NCBI RefSeq assembly: GCF_004296935.1
Contig: NZ_SCVH01000073.1
Coordinates: 1 to 64,000 of the forward strand
DNA length: 64,000 bases
Origin: Reyranella sp.
GTDB lineage: Bacteria > Pseudomonadota > Alphaproteobacteria > Reyranellales > Reyranellaceae
Reading direction: 5' to 3'
The position numbers were made by a program, and so were the translations under genes. Below the pieces are notes generated by a model, which searched no databases, was not told the DNA's origin, and saw nothing but the letters and a program-made list of their open reading frames with translations. Positions within the stretch are counted from its first letter, which is position 1; each line of letters begins with the position of its first letter. Below, one piece after another: positions 7,071 through 16,107 of the stretch.

Positions 7071-8071
7071 AGCGTGATGTCGATGTCGACGAGCGCACCC
7101 TTGGCGAATTGCAAGGGACCGTAGGTGACGGGCGGCAGCGGCACGCCTTCCTTGTCCACGCCTCTCACCTCGACGACGACGCTCTTGTCGGTCGGCACGA
7201 CGAGGCCGCCATAGATCGGCAGGCGGCCGCGGTCGCTCAGGAACCACGAGAGGATCGACCCCGCCTTGGACCGGCCCTTGATGATGCCGAGCAGCGACAG
7301 GCTGCCGGGCGGACCGACGAACACGAACAGGTCGCCCACGGCCCTGCCTTGCGGCGCGCGGATCGCCAGCCAGGCCTTCTCCGGCGGCGGCTTGGGAATG
7401 CTGTTCGCCGGCGTGTTGACGGCACGGAAGCCGAGCGCCACCAGCATGGTGTTCACGCCCGAACTGCCGCCCGCGATCACCATGGCGGTGAGGACCTGGC
7501 CCTCGGTGCTCACCGGCAGCTGCGAGCTGTTCAGGGCGTTGGTCAGGGTCGCGACGACGTCAAGGCCGAGCAGGTTGACGAGGAGCATGGCGACGATGAA
7601 GGCGATCAGCGGCCGCACGGCGCGGGGTGACAGGTTGTCGGTGAAAGGCTTCCAGTTGAACACCAGGGCCAGCCCCGACTCCAGAATGACCGCCAGCACG
7701 AACAGGAGGAAGACCGCGCGGAGCGACTGGTCGTAGACCGCGCCGCTGAAGCCGGGCGCGGAGGCCGTCGGATCGATCGTGACGGCCACGGTGTGCTCGG
7801 TGCCGTCGGCCAGCTTGTAGACGACCTTGTCGGTGAGCGCCGCGGTGGTGTTGTTCGCCGTGTACTGGAGCCTGAAGGGCTTGCCGGTGGCCTCCGGCGC
7901 CAGCTTCTCGGCGCGGCCGTTCAGGCCCTGGGTCGTGATGGTGAAGTCGGTCGCCGGGCTTTCGATGATTTTCACCTCGCCGCCCTTGAGGTTCACCGGT
8001 CCGGCGGCCCACGCGGTGCCGGCAAGACAGATCAGGAAAAACGCGACGGATGCCAGGAATCGATTCGTCAT
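7067..8071 (-). CDS. Exported multi-pass membrane protein, unknown function
   Basis: About 334 residues. A Sec signal (MTNRFLASVAFFLICLAGTAWA) is followed by a beta-rich exported region of about 110 residues. Then come three hydrophobic stretches (AVFLLFVLAVILESGLALVF, LIAFIVAMLLVNLLGLDVV, and a weaker one around LTAMVIAGGSSGVNTMLVAL), then a C-terminal domain with GGLVVPTDKSVVVEVRGVD. No family recognised. GGAGG lies directly against the ATG at 8080 but nine bases before the ATG at 8071, so the latter is preferred. It is the last gene of a minus-strand cluster with a peptidoglycan hydrolase and a PG-binding lipoprotein. A channel, anchor or sensor role for that cluster is inference. Confidence 0.8.
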   Translation of the reverse strand: MTNRFLASVAFFLICLAGTAWAAGPVNLKGGEVKIIESPATDFTITTQGLNGRAEKLAPEATGKPFRLQYTANNTTAALTDKVVYKLADGTEHTVAVTIDPTASAPGFSGAVYDQSLRAVFLLFVLAVILESGLALVFNWKPFTDNLSPRAVRPLIAFIVAMLLVNLLGLDVVATLTNALNSSQLPVSTEGQVLTAMVIAGGSSGVNTMLVALGFRAVNTPANSIPKPPPEKAWLAIRAPQGRAVGDLFVFVGPPGSLSLLGIIKGRSKAGSILSWFLSDRGRLPIYGGLVVPTDKSVVVEVRGVDKEGVPLPPVTYGPLQFAKGALVDIDITL

Positions 8072-8076
8072 TGTCG

Positions 8077-9861
8077 TCATCCTCCAAAGGCGATCATTGC
8101 CAGCCGCGCGTAGCGGACGCGCTTGTCGAGCGCCTTCACGCCCGACCGTTCGAAGCGCTCATCGAAGCTCACCACGGCGGCTTCGAGCGAGGTCTGCCGC
8201 ATGAGCGCCTTGAGCGCGGCGGCCTCCGTGGTCCTGAGCTCGTGCACCAGGTAAGAGTAGTTGGCCTCGGGCGAGCGCCACGGCTGCACATGGTCGTTGG
8301 CCCATTTCAGGAAGGCCACGCGGCGCGCGCCGTCCCACTGGCACCAGCCCATGCCGCCCGTGCCCTCGGCCATGCCGAGCTGGACGAGCTCGCGGAAGCC
8401 CGCGCACTCGTGGCCGATATTGCCCAGGATTCCGCCGGCCTGGTGAGCCGCAAGGCCGGGAAGATCGCGCATCAGGTCGCGCACGATGCCGGGCGCCCTG
8501 GCGACGAAGTCGGCGTCGGCCGGCGTCGCCGAGGCGCCGACGCGCTGGAGCGCCGCGACGTCGATGGTGAGTCCGGCGACGGCCGCGGGGACCGGCACGG
8601 ACATGATGCGTGTCTTGCGGATCCTGGCCACCTGGTAGGGCACGATCGAGACCTTGCCCGGGCTGCCCTGGTTGCCGCCCAGCACCTGCAGCGTGGCGGC
8701 ATCGCTGCCGACGACCAGGCCGACATGGGCCACGGCGCCGTTGGCGTCGTTCAGCACGACGACCGTGCCAACGGGATAGGAGGCCGCCGCCGGGACGTCG
8801 CTGCCCCAGGTCTCCCACCACGAGGCGTGCGCCGGGCCCGGCTTGCCACCCTCGGGCTTCCTGATGCTGTCCTCGACGTCCCTGATCCCGCAGGTCTTCA
8901 TGCAGAAGGCGAGGAAGGCGCCGCACCACGGCGTATTGCCCCCCGGGTCGTCCAGCCCGGTCACCTTCAGGTAGGCCTGGATGTCGGCGGTGTTCTTGTT
9001 CTCCGGCGTCTCCGACACGCCGCGCGCCATCTCGGCACGGGCGACGGTAACCCATGGCGGGTCGCCTGCCTGCTCCGCCTCGCCGACGCGGAAGTAGCGG
9101 ATCACCGGCGGCTGCTTGTCGATCTCGACGCGGGCGGCCAGGTAGGCGGTCATCAGGGGCAGCTCGAGCTTGGCGACCGCCTGGCCGATCGTGTCGCCGC
9201 CGGCTTTGAGCTCCGCGGCGAACGGGCTCGGCGCCGGGTCCTTGATGACGTCGCTGCACTTTGAGGCGCGGTCGCCCTTCAGCAGGTCGAGCGCGCCCTC
9301 GCCGTAGAGCTGGGCGAAGTAGAGTTCGGTGAACTTCGGCGCGGCGCCGACGGCCTCCTCGAAGCGCTTGGCCAGGTCGGCCGTCAGGCAGGTCGCCACC
9401 TCGGCCTGGCTGCTCCAGCGGTAGCGATCCTCGGGCGTGAAGCCGCGGCCGCGCGCCGGCCCACCGGTGGTCGCGGCGGCCCACTCCTCGGCCTTGTACT
9501 GAAACGGACCGATGGGCTTGGGGTCTTCGCCCAAGGCCTTCAGGTTGTTGGTGCCGGCATAGGCGACGGCCAGCAGATAGTCGCGGTCGGTCTTGAGGTC
9601 GCGCGCCATCCGCGTGACCAGGGCGATGAAGGCGCCGACCCGGTCGTCGGCAATCGGCTGCGGCAGCGTCGGCTTGTCCCGGAGTGCCTGGAAGGCGATG
9701 AAGCCGTCACCCACGGCCACCGAATCGATGCGGGTCTTGACGAAGCCTTGCGCCACCTCGCCCTGGATCTCGGTGCCTGCCTCGGCGACGCCGAGGGACT
9801 TCGAGGCGATATTGGCAGCTTCGAAGAGCGGCGTGTCCTGCGTGATCGTGAAGTCAGCCAT
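8077..9861 (-). CDS. Modular peptidoglycan hydrolase: CHAP plus phage-type lysozyme
   Basis: A 594-residue modular protein without signal peptide. Residues 1-60 look like a small SH3-like domain. Residues 75-205 resemble a soluble lytic transglycosylase (LLAVAYAGTN, GPFQYKAEEW) but lack the catalytic Glu. Residues 268-400 form a TIGR02594/CHAP-like amidase with Cys313 in TPWCGAF, His379 in AVAHVGLVVG and LGGNQ. Residues 445-590 match the phage tail lysozyme family with the putative catalytic Glu485 in GNIGHECAGF and GMGWCQWDGARR. Two different cell-wall-cutting activities are therefore expected. Absence of a signal peptide implies holin-like, non-classical or device-dependent delivery. It lies between the PG-binding lipoprotein gene and the membrane protein gene. 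Confidence 0.85.
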   Translation of the reverse strand: MADFTITQDTPLFEAANIASKSLGVAEAGTEIQGEVAQGFVKTRIDSVAVGDGFIAFQALRDKPTLPQPIADDRVGAFIALVTRMARDLKTDRDYLLAVAYAGTNNLKALGEDPKPIGPFQYKAEEWAAATTGGPARGRGFTPEDRYRWSSQAEVATCLTADLAKRFEEAVGAAPKFTELYFAQLYGEGALDLLKGDRASKCSDVIKDPAPSPFAAELKAGGDTIGQAVAKLELPLMTAYLAARVEIDKQPPVIRYFRVGEAEQAGDPPWVTVARAEMARGVSETPENKNTADIQAYLKVTGLDDPGGNTPWCGAFLAFCMKTCGIRDVEDSIRKPEGGKPGPAHASWWETWGSDVPAAASYPVGTVVVLNDANGAVAHVGLVVGSDAATLQVLGGNQGSPGKVSIVPYQVARIRKTRIMSVPVPAAVAGLTIDVAALQRVGASATPADADFVARAPGIVRDLMRDLPGLAAHQAGGILGNIGHECAGFRELVQLGMAEGTGGMGWCQWDGARRVAFLKWANDHVQPWRSPEANYSYLVHELRTTEAAALKALMRQTSLEAAVVSFDERFERSGVKALDKRVRYARLAMIAFGG

Positions 9862-9905
9862 GGTCTGATCCCTCGGCTTGTGCGGTCGCCGACCTCAGTC
9901 GGTCT

Positions 9906-11234
9906 TCAGTCGGTCTTATGGACATTCATCGGCGAGTCCCTCCACACCGCCTTGTAGAGCGCCGCATCGAGAATCGCGCCCTTGTCCATGGGCAGCTTGA
10001 AGTCCTCGCGCAGCTTGGTGATCCGGGCGCGCAACAGCGCTATCCTGGCGTCAAGCCCGCTGGCGGCCGTCACCTGGTCCGGCGTGGCGCCCAGGAAGCT
10101 GAGCGTGGAGTCGAGCACCCTCGGATCGATGTCCGACAGCGGATTGGCGCTCAGGAATCCACTGTCGTTGCCGAGGAAGGCACGCTCGAACGGTGACATG
10201 AAGACCTTCGGCATCGGCTTCAGCGCGGGCAAGGTCCGGCCTGCCCGGCTGGTCAGATTGCCGGTGATCTCGCTGGCCGGCCAAGTGGACGGATCGCGGC
10301 GGAACATGCCGGCCTGGAATTCTCGGATGGCGGCGCGCGTCACCGGGCCATATCTGCCGTCAACCGGAACACCGAGCGCCCTTTGCGCCTCCTGGAGTTC
10401 GGGAATGACGGGTGTCTCGCCTTTCACCGCACCGGCCGGCAGTGCCGAGTCCGGCAGTGGCGCGCCCGGCGCCACGGTGCCGCCAACGATGGCCGCGGCC
10501 TTTGTCATCGTCGAAAGCGACGGCGCAGACAGACCGGCGGCCTGCTGGGCGATCTTCGGATCGGCCGACGCCACCGAGGGCGCGCCGCTGGCGGCGTTGT
10601 TGATGTTGGCTTCGATCGCCGCCGGCGAGCACTGGACGAGATAGCCCTGCACGGCAATCATCATCCGCGGCCGGGTGTTGATCTCGACCTTGTCCTTCAC
10701 GAGCTTGTCGAGATAGGCCTCGCGGCCCTTCTGCACGATATTGCGCAACGCCGAGGGCTCGATCGTGAACAACACTGAATTGACGCCGGCATCGAACAGG
10801 TTGGTTGCGAGCCCGAAGGCGACGGCGGTGATGGCAATGGCGGCGCTTGCGACGCCGGACAGACCCATGATCGCGGCGGCGCCGGCCCCGATCGCCGTAA
10901 GGCCCTGGCGGTTGGCGCGCTGCTCGCGGTTGAAGCGGAAGAGCGCGTCGAGATACTGGTCGCACTGGCGGCCGACCTCGTAGACGCCGGCCTCGAAGAC
11001 CTGGCCCCATCGGGCGTCGACGGCCTGGAGGTCTTTCCAGTTGTATCCGGCCTCGTTGGCCAGGTGGTTAACGAGACCGATCTGGGCCTGCGAGTTCGAG
11101 GTGATGTTGAGCTGCTCGAGCGTCGGCTGAACGCCCTTCACGCTGACCGCCCCGGGATCGAGCTGGTCGCGCGCACCGCAGGCAGAAAGGGACAGAGCCG
11201 CACACGCCGCCAGGCAGCTTCTTGCCGAGATCAT
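9906..11234 (-). CDS. Lipoprotein with hydrophobic hairpin and PG-binding domain
   Basis: A 442-residue lipoprotein. The signal peptide MISARSCLAACAALSLSACG ends in a good lipobox (LSAC, Cys19). A glycine/alanine-rich hydrophobic stretch (about 110-150: IGAGAAAIMGLSGVASAAIA, AITAVAFGLATNLF) could enter a membrane. A PG_binding_1-type domain follows (LQEAQRALGVPVDGRYGPVTRAAIREFQ, at about 285-312). The C-terminal part is helical with no known family. It is the first gene of the minus-strand cluster, 44 bases before the CHAP/lysozyme gene. It probably anchors the system between outer membrane and cell wall; this is inference from the domains. Confidence 0.82.
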   Translation of the reverse strand: MISARSCLAACAALSLSACGARDQLDPGAVSVKGVQPTLEQLNITSNSQAQIGLVNHLANEAGYNWKDLQAVDARWGQVFEAGVYEVGRQCDQYLDALFRFNREQRANRQGLTAIGAGAAAIMGLSGVASAAIAITAVAFGLATNLFDAGVNSVLFTIEPSALRNIVQKGREAYLDKLVKDKVEINTRPRMMIAVQGYLVQCSPAAIEANINNAASGAPSVASADPKIAQQAAGLSAPSLSTMTKAAAIVGGTVAPGAPLPDSALPAGAVKGETPVIPELQEAQRALGVPVDGRYGPVTRAAIREFQAGMFRRDPSTWPASEITGNLTSRAGRTLPALKPMPKVFMSPFERAFLGNDSGFLSANPLSDIDPRVLDSTLSFLGATPDQVTAASGLDARIALLRARITKLREDFKLPMDKGAILDAALYKAVWRDSPMNVHKTD

Positions 11235-11539
11235 GCATCCCCCCGCAATCCCCTACCTCCCCGGGCCGTCGTCGGCGAAGCGCCCGAACAGGTGTCGCGC
11301 AAGTCAACTCATGCGAGCACTAAAGACTGCCGCAATCGCATGTGTTGAACAATCAGCCCAAGCTTGCCGAGACGCGATACAACCCGTTCGCAGAAGGTGA
11401 AAGGGGCCGAAACGCTCCTACGTCCGAAGCTCGCCTTTCAAGAAATTGCTACGCATCGCTGCGTTGGCCCAACATCTTGTATCTTGAGCGGCTCGTCCTG
11501 CGGGCATCTGTGCAAAACCGCATACCTGCGGGTTCCACC
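11235..11539. other. Spacer with no recognisable gene
   Basis: About 300 bases between the lipoprotein start and the GMC remnant. Composition is less GC-rich than the surroundings and short frames run through it without similarity that I can recognise. It contains the upstream region of the lipoprotein gene, but I see no convincing promoter, terminator or RNA gene. Confidence 0.5.
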
Positions 11540-11700
11540 CGGAAATCAGCGCATCTGGCCGTCCTCGATCGTCGTCCGGCGGCCCCTTCGACGATCAGGA
11601 TGGCGGGCATCACGGATGCGTCGACCACCCGCCATCGGCGCGACGGGCAGGCCCATCCCGGTCATGCCGATCGGATGGAAGATGGTGTCCGCCGGCGGGG
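11540..11700 (-). pseudogene. Remnant of a GMC oxidoreductase C-terminus
   Basis: Read on the minus strand, one frame gives DTIFHPIGMTGMGLPVA and, after a frame change, RVVDASVMPAILIVEGA. These match the C-terminal signature of the intact GMC enzyme encoded at 13275-14897 (TTIFHPIGTAKMGLPSDP ... RVVDASVMPTITSGN). The roughly 20 residues between the two blocks are missing and the reading frame is broken. No N-terminal flavin domain is present. It is a decayed fragment of a second GMC gene that probably once stood beside the binding-protein gene. It was not copied recently from its neighbour, since the sequences differ throughout. Confidence 0.7.
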
Positions 11701-11713
11701 GTTCCGGCAGGCG

Positions 11714-13282
11714 TCACTTCTTCTCGACGTTCCAGAACACCGGCACCGGCGAGACGACGTTGCCGCTCACTTCCTTGCGGATCGCCATGGCGTTGTTGTA
11801 CTGGCCGAGGAAGGCATGCGTCGGCACGTCGGCGGCGCGGAGCTGGATCTTCTCGACGATCGCCTTGCGCCTGGGCTCGTCGGTCTCGTCGGCGAAGGCT
11901 GAGCGCAGCCGGGTCAGCTCGTCGTCGCACGGCCAGCCGAACCAGGCCTTGTCGCAGGTGGCGCCGATGAAGCTGTAGGTCAGCGGATCGAGCGAATCGG
12001 CGCCCGAGGTCGAGGTGATGAGCACGTTCCAGCCGCCCTTGTCCGGCGGATCCTTGCGGGCACGGCGGCTGACCAGCGTCTGCCAGTCCATCGACTGCAT
12101 GTCGACTTTCAGGCCGGACTTCTCCATCAGCGACTTGGCGATCGGCGCCATGTTGGTGAGCACGTAGAGGTCGGTCGAGTGCAACAGCACGACCGGCGTG
12201 CCGTCGTAGCCGCCCTCGGCGAGGAGCTGCTTGGCCTTGGCGAAGTCGCTCTCGTACTTGTCGGCGAAGCCCGCGGTGGTCTCGTAGGGGCCGCCGCACA
12301 TGAACATGGCCTTGCACACCGTGTAGTACTCGGGATCGCCGATCACGCCGTTGAGGAAGTCCTTCTGGTTGAGGCCATAGAGCATGGCCTGGCGGGTCTT
12401 GGGGTTGTCGAACGGCTTATGCAGCTGATTGAAGCGGAAGATGTACTGGTTGCCCCACTTGTTGGTGGTGACCAGCCCGACGTTCTTTTCCTTCTTCAGG
12501 ATCGGATAAAGATCGTGCTGCGGCGTCTCGATGATGTCGATCTCGCCCGCCGCCAGCGCGTTGACCGCGGTCTGCTGGTCTGGCATCGCCAGCCATTCGA
12601 CGCGGTCGACCTTGGCGATCTTGCCGCCGGCCAGGCCCGAGGCCGGCTCGGCGCGCGGCTTGTACTTGGGATTCCTGACGTAGACGGTCTTGTCGCCGGG
12701 CTTCCACTCGTCGCGCTTGAAGATGAAGGGGCCGGAACCCACGAACTCCTTGATCTGATCGCCCGGCGGCGTCTCGGCGATCCGCTTGGGCATGATGAAG
12801 GGATTGCCCGAGGGCTTGGCCAGCGCCTGCAGCACGACGCCGGTCGGCTGCTTGAGCACGATCTGGAAGGTCCTGGCGTCGACCGGCCTGGCTTCGGCCA
12901 CCTTGGCCCACAGGATCTGGCCCAGGCCATCGCGCACGGCCCAGCGCTTCAGCGAGGCCAGCACGTCTTCGGTCGTGACGGGCTGACCGTCGTGGAACTC
13001 GAGGCCGTCGCGCAGGGTGAAGGTCCAGGTGAGCTTGTCGGGCGAGACGTCGTACTTCTCGACCATCTGCGGCTTGATCTTGAGATCGCCGTCCAGCGCA
13101 AACAGCGTGTCGTAGATCATGTAGCCGTGGTTGCGCACGATGAAGGCGGTAGTCCACACCGGATCGAGGATCTTCAGATCCGAATGCATGACCACGCGCA
13201 ACGTCTTGGGCTGCTGCGCCTCCGCCATGGCGGGCACCGAAAGCGCCAGCGTCGCGAGCAGCCCGAGAAGTCGATTACGCAT
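11714..13282 (-). CDS. ABC transporter substrate-binding protein, family 5
   Basis: A 522-residue periplasmic binding protein of the oligopeptide/nickel family (SBP_bac_5). Signal peptide MRNRLLGLLATLALSVPAMAEA, then the family opening LRVVMHSDLKILDPVWTTAF, YDTLFALDGDLKIKPQMVE and WTFTLRDGLEFHDGQPVTTEDV. The ATG at 13282 has a strong AAGGAGA and overlaps the end of the GMC gene by eight bases, so the two are co-transcribed. No permease or ATPase gene is adjacent. Ligands of this family range from peptides to sugars and opines, so the substrate is unknown; the neighbourhood suggests an organic nutrient degraded by GMC oxidoreductase and amidohydrolase. Confidence 0.92.
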   Translation of the reverse strand: MRNRLLGLLATLALSVPAMAEAQQPKTLRVVMHSDLKILDPVWTTAFIVRNHGYMIYDTLFALDGDLKIKPQMVEKYDVSPDKLTWTFTLRDGLEFHDGQPVTTEDVLASLKRWAVRDGLGQILWAKVAEARPVDARTFQIVLKQPTGVVLQALAKPSGNPFIMPKRIAETPPGDQIKEFVGSGPFIFKRDEWKPGDKTVYVRNPKYKPRAEPASGLAGGKIAKVDRVEWLAMPDQQTAVNALAAGEIDIIETPQHDLYPILKKEKNVGLVTTNKWGNQYIFRFNQLHKPFDNPKTRQAMLYGLNQKDFLNGVIGDPEYYTVCKAMFMCGGPYETTAGFADKYESDFAKAKQLLAEGGYDGTPVVLLHSTDLYVLTNMAPIAKSLMEKSGLKVDMQSMDWQTLVSRRARKDPPDKGGWNVLITSTSGADSLDPLTYSFIGATCDKAWFGWPCDDELTRLRSAFADETDEPRRKAIVEKIQLRAADVPTHAFLGQYNNAMAIRKEVSGNVVSPVPVFWNVEKK

Positions 13283-14897
13283 GTCTGTCTCCTTGACGCG
13301 CATCCTCGATCATCATCGCGGCCGCCTTGTCGGCGATCATGATCGTGGGGGTGTTGGTATTGCCCGAGGTGATGGTCGGCATCACCGAAGCGTCGACCAC
13401 GCGCAGGCCATTTAGGCCAAAGACACGCAGCCGTTCGTCGACCACCGCCATCGGGTCGGAAGGCAGGCCCATCTTGGCCGTGCCGATCGGGTGGAAGATC
13501 GTGGTGCCGATGTCGCCCGCAGCCTTGGCGAGCGAGGCCTCGTCGTCGCCGACACCGGGCCCCGGCAGGTACTCCTCGGGTCGGAAGCGACCTAACGCGG
13601 GCTGCTTCATGAGGCGGCGGGTGACGCGGATCGCATCGGCGGCCACGCGCCGGTCCTCCGGGGTCGAGAGATAGTTGGGGGCGATCATGGGCTTGGCCGC
13701 GGGATCGGCCGAGCGCAGCCGGATGGTGCCGCGTGAGGTCGGGCGCAGGTTGCAGGCGCTCACCGTGATGGCCGGAAAGCGATGCAGGGGCTCGCCGAAC
13801 TTGTCGAGGGAAAGCGGCTGGACGTGGAACTCGATGTTGGCGCGTTCATGGTCCGGTGACGACATGGTGAAGATGCCCAGTTGCGAGGGCGCCATGGTCA
13901 GCGGCCCTGTCTGGAACAAAGCATATTCCATGCCCATCAGGGCGCGGCGGACCAGCGAATGGTAGGTCGTGTTGAGCGTCTTGGCGCCCGACACCTTGAA
14001 GATGGAACGCTGCTGCAGATGGTCCTGCAGGTTGCGCCCGACGCCCTGGCGATCGAGCACTGGCGTGATGCCGTGCTCGCTGAGCCACTCGGCCGGGCCG
14101 ACGCCGGAGAGCTGCAGGATCTGCGGCGAGCCCACGGCGCCCGCCGAGAGGATGATCTCGCCCCTGGCCCGCGCCTCGACGGTCTGACCGTTCTGGCGGA
14201 AGCGCACGCCCACGGCGCGCTTGCCTTCGAACAGCACCTTCTCGACCAGCACGCCGGTCTCGAGGCGCAGGTTTGGCCGGGCGAGCACCGGCTTCAGGAA
14301 TGCCTTCGCCGCCGACACGCGGAGCCCGCGCTTCTGGTTGACGTGGAAGTAACCCGCGCCGTTGTTGTCGCCGGTGTTGAAGTCGGAAGTCCGGGGAATG
14401 CCCATCTCGACCGCCGCCGCGATCACGGAATCAAGCACGTCCCACTTCAGCCGCATCTCCTCGACGCGCAACTCGCCGCTGCCGCCATGATGCTCGGTGT
14501 CGCCCAGGAAGTGCCCGTCGAGCTTCTTGAACACCGGCAGCACGTCGTCCCAGCCCCAGCCGGTGAGGCCGAGCTGGCGCCAATGGTCGTAGTCGCCGGC
14601 CTGGCCGCGCATCGAGATCATGCCGTTGATGGCCGAGCAGCCGCCGATCACCTTGCCGCGCGGATAGTTCAGCGCACGGCCGTTCAGGCCCGGCTCCTTC
14701 TCGGTCTGGAACATCCAGTCGGCGCGCGGATTGCCCATGGCGAAGAGATAGCCGACCGGGATGTGGAACCAGATCCAGTTGTCCTTGCCGCCGGCCTCCA
14801 GCACCAGCACCCGGTTGGCGGGATCGGCCGACAGGCGATTGGCGAGCACGCACCCTGCGGAACCCGCCCCGACGACGATGTAGTCGAACTCTTCCAT
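13275..14897 (-). CDS. GMC family FAD-dependent oxidoreductase, choline-dehydrogenase-like
   Basis: A 540-residue flavoenzyme of the glucose-methanol-choline family, oxidising an alcohol to an aldehyde. Key features are the N-terminal FAD motif IVVGAGSAGCVLANRLS (7-23), RGKVIGGCSAINGM (GMC signature 1), GAVGSPQILQLSGVGP (signature 2) and the catalytic IFHPIGTAKMG (His469), with the second catalytic residue in GNTNTP. A longer upstream frame exists, but the ATG at 14897 puts the FAD motif in its normal place. Length matches BetA/AlkJ-type dehydrogenases. It is divergent from the amidohydrolase across 67 bases and overlaps the downstream binding-protein gene. Substrate unknown. Confidence 0.92.
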   Translation of the reverse strand: MEEFDYIVVGAGSAGCVLANRLSADPANRVLVLEAGGKDNWIWFHIPVGYLFAMGNPRADWMFQTEKEPGLNGRALNYPRGKVIGGCSAINGMISMRGQAGDYDHWRQLGLTGWGWDDVLPVFKKLDGHFLGDTEHHGGSGELRVEEMRLKWDVLDSVIAAAVEMGIPRTSDFNTGDNNGAGYFHVNQKRGLRVSAAKAFLKPVLARPNLRLETGVLVEKVLFEGKRAVGVRFRQNGQTVEARARGEIILSAGAVGSPQILQLSGVGPAEWLSEHGITPVLDRQGVGRNLQDHLQQRSIFKVSGAKTLNTTYHSLVRRALMGMEYALFQTGPLTMAPSQLGIFTMSSPDHERANIEFHVQPLSLDKFGEPLHRFPAITVSACNLRPTSRGTIRLRSADPAAKPMIAPNYLSTPEDRRVAADAIRVTRRLMKQPALGRFRPEEYLPGPGVGDDEASLAKAAGDIGTTIFHPIGTAKMGLPSDPMAVVDERLRVFGLNGLRVVDASVMPTITSGNTNTPTIMIADKAAAMMIEDARQGDRHA

Positions 14898-14964
14898 CCT
14901 GCCCTTGCCCACCCTGCGACGCGACGCGCATACTTTAACGAAGGAAGCCACCGGGAGCGATGCC

Positions 14965-16107
14965 ATGCAATACAAGCGCATTTCGGCCGACAGCCACCTC
15001 GACCTGCCCTGGATGCCGCCCGATCTGTTCACGTCGATGGCCCCGCGCGAGCTCAAGGATCGCATGCCCTACGTCGCCGACACCGACGACGGTCCGAAGT
15101 GGATGGCCAAGAACGGCGCCACCTTCGGCTACAAGAACGGCGTCGGCCCGGCCGGCTCGAAGTTCGTGCCCGGCAAGCACCACCGCGTCGACATCATGGC
15201 CGAGACCGGCCTCTATGCCGACGGCGCCAAGGACATCCGCCGCATCTCCGATCCGCACCTGCGCATCAAGGATCTGGATCGCGACGGCGTCGATGCCGAG
15301 GTGATCTACGGCATCCTGGGCGCCGCCAGCCGCCTCAACGACCGCGAGGCCGGCAACCAGATGCTGATGATCTACAACGACTGGCTAAAGGATTTCTGCA
15401 GCCACTATCCCGAGCGGCACATCGGCCTCGCCTGCCTGCCCTACGGCGACATCGATGCCGCGGTGAAGGAGATCCATCGCGTCGCCAAGATGGGTATCAA
15501 GGGGCTGGAGCTTTCCTGCTCGTGGGACATGGAGCCGATGTGGCACCCGATGTGGGAGCCGCTGTGGAAGGCGGTGAACGACGTCCAGCTGCCGCTGCAC
15601 TTCCATACCTTCCCGGCGGTGCCGCCCAACACGATCGACAAGTACCCCGGCCGCGTCGGCCGGTCGGTGTTCTTCACCATCGTCTCGGGCTTCCAGATGA
15701 ACCTGGTGAACATCCTGGCCGCCATCATCGGCGCCAACGTGCTGGAGCGTTATCCCAACGTCCGCATCGCCTTCGGCGAGTCGGGCTCCGGCTGGATCCC
15801 CTATGCGCTCGACCGCATGGACTTCGAGTGGGAGGATCGCTTCACCGACCTCGGCCTGAAAATGAAGCCCAGCGACTACTGGCGCCGCCAGTGCAAGGCC
15901 ACGTTCCAGTTCGATCGCATCGGCGCCAAGCTGATCGACGAGATGGGCGCGGAGAGCCTGATGTGGGGCTCCGACTACCCGCACGGCGACGGCGTGTGGC
16001 CGCACTCCGACAAGTACATCAAGGAACAGTTCGCCGACGTGCCGGCCGAGCAGGTCAAGATGATCACCTGCACCAACGCCGGGAAGTTTTACGGACTGAT
16101 CAACTAG
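14965..16107 (+). CDS. Amidohydrolase 2 family metal-dependent hydrolase
   Basis: A 380-residue TIM-barrel hydrolase of the amidohydrolase-2 family, which includes ACMSD and related decarboxylases. Visible metal or active-site motifs are ISADSHLDLP (His11 near the start), a central LPLHFHTFP, FGESGSGWIPYALDRMD and the terminal WGSDYPHGDGVWP with its conserved Asp. No signal peptide. The ATG at 14965 is preceded by GGGAGCG. Members typically hydrolyse or decarboxylate aromatic or cyclic carboxylates. The divergent GMC oxidoreductase and family 5 binding protein genes suggest a shared catabolic route. It ends in CTAGCTAG, directly abutting the convergent gene. Confidence 0.88.
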   Translation: MQYKRISADSHLDLPWMPPDLFTSMAPRELKDRMPYVADTDDGPKWMAKNGATFGYKNGVGPAGSKFVPGKHHRVDIMAETGLYADGAKDIRRISDPHLRIKDLDRDGVDAEVIYGILGAASRLNDREAGNQMLMIYNDWLKDFCSHYPERHIGLACLPYGDIDAAVKEIHRVAKMGIKGLELSCSWDMEPMWHPMWEPLWKAVNDVQLPLHFHTFPAVPPNTIDKYPGRVGRSVFFTIVSGFQMNLVNILAAIIGANVLERYPNVRIAFGESGSGWIPYALDRMDFEWEDRFTDLGLKMKPSDYWRRQCKATFQFDRIGAKLIDEMGAESLMWGSDYPHGDGVWPHSDKYIKEQFADVPAEQVKMITCTNAGKFYGLIN

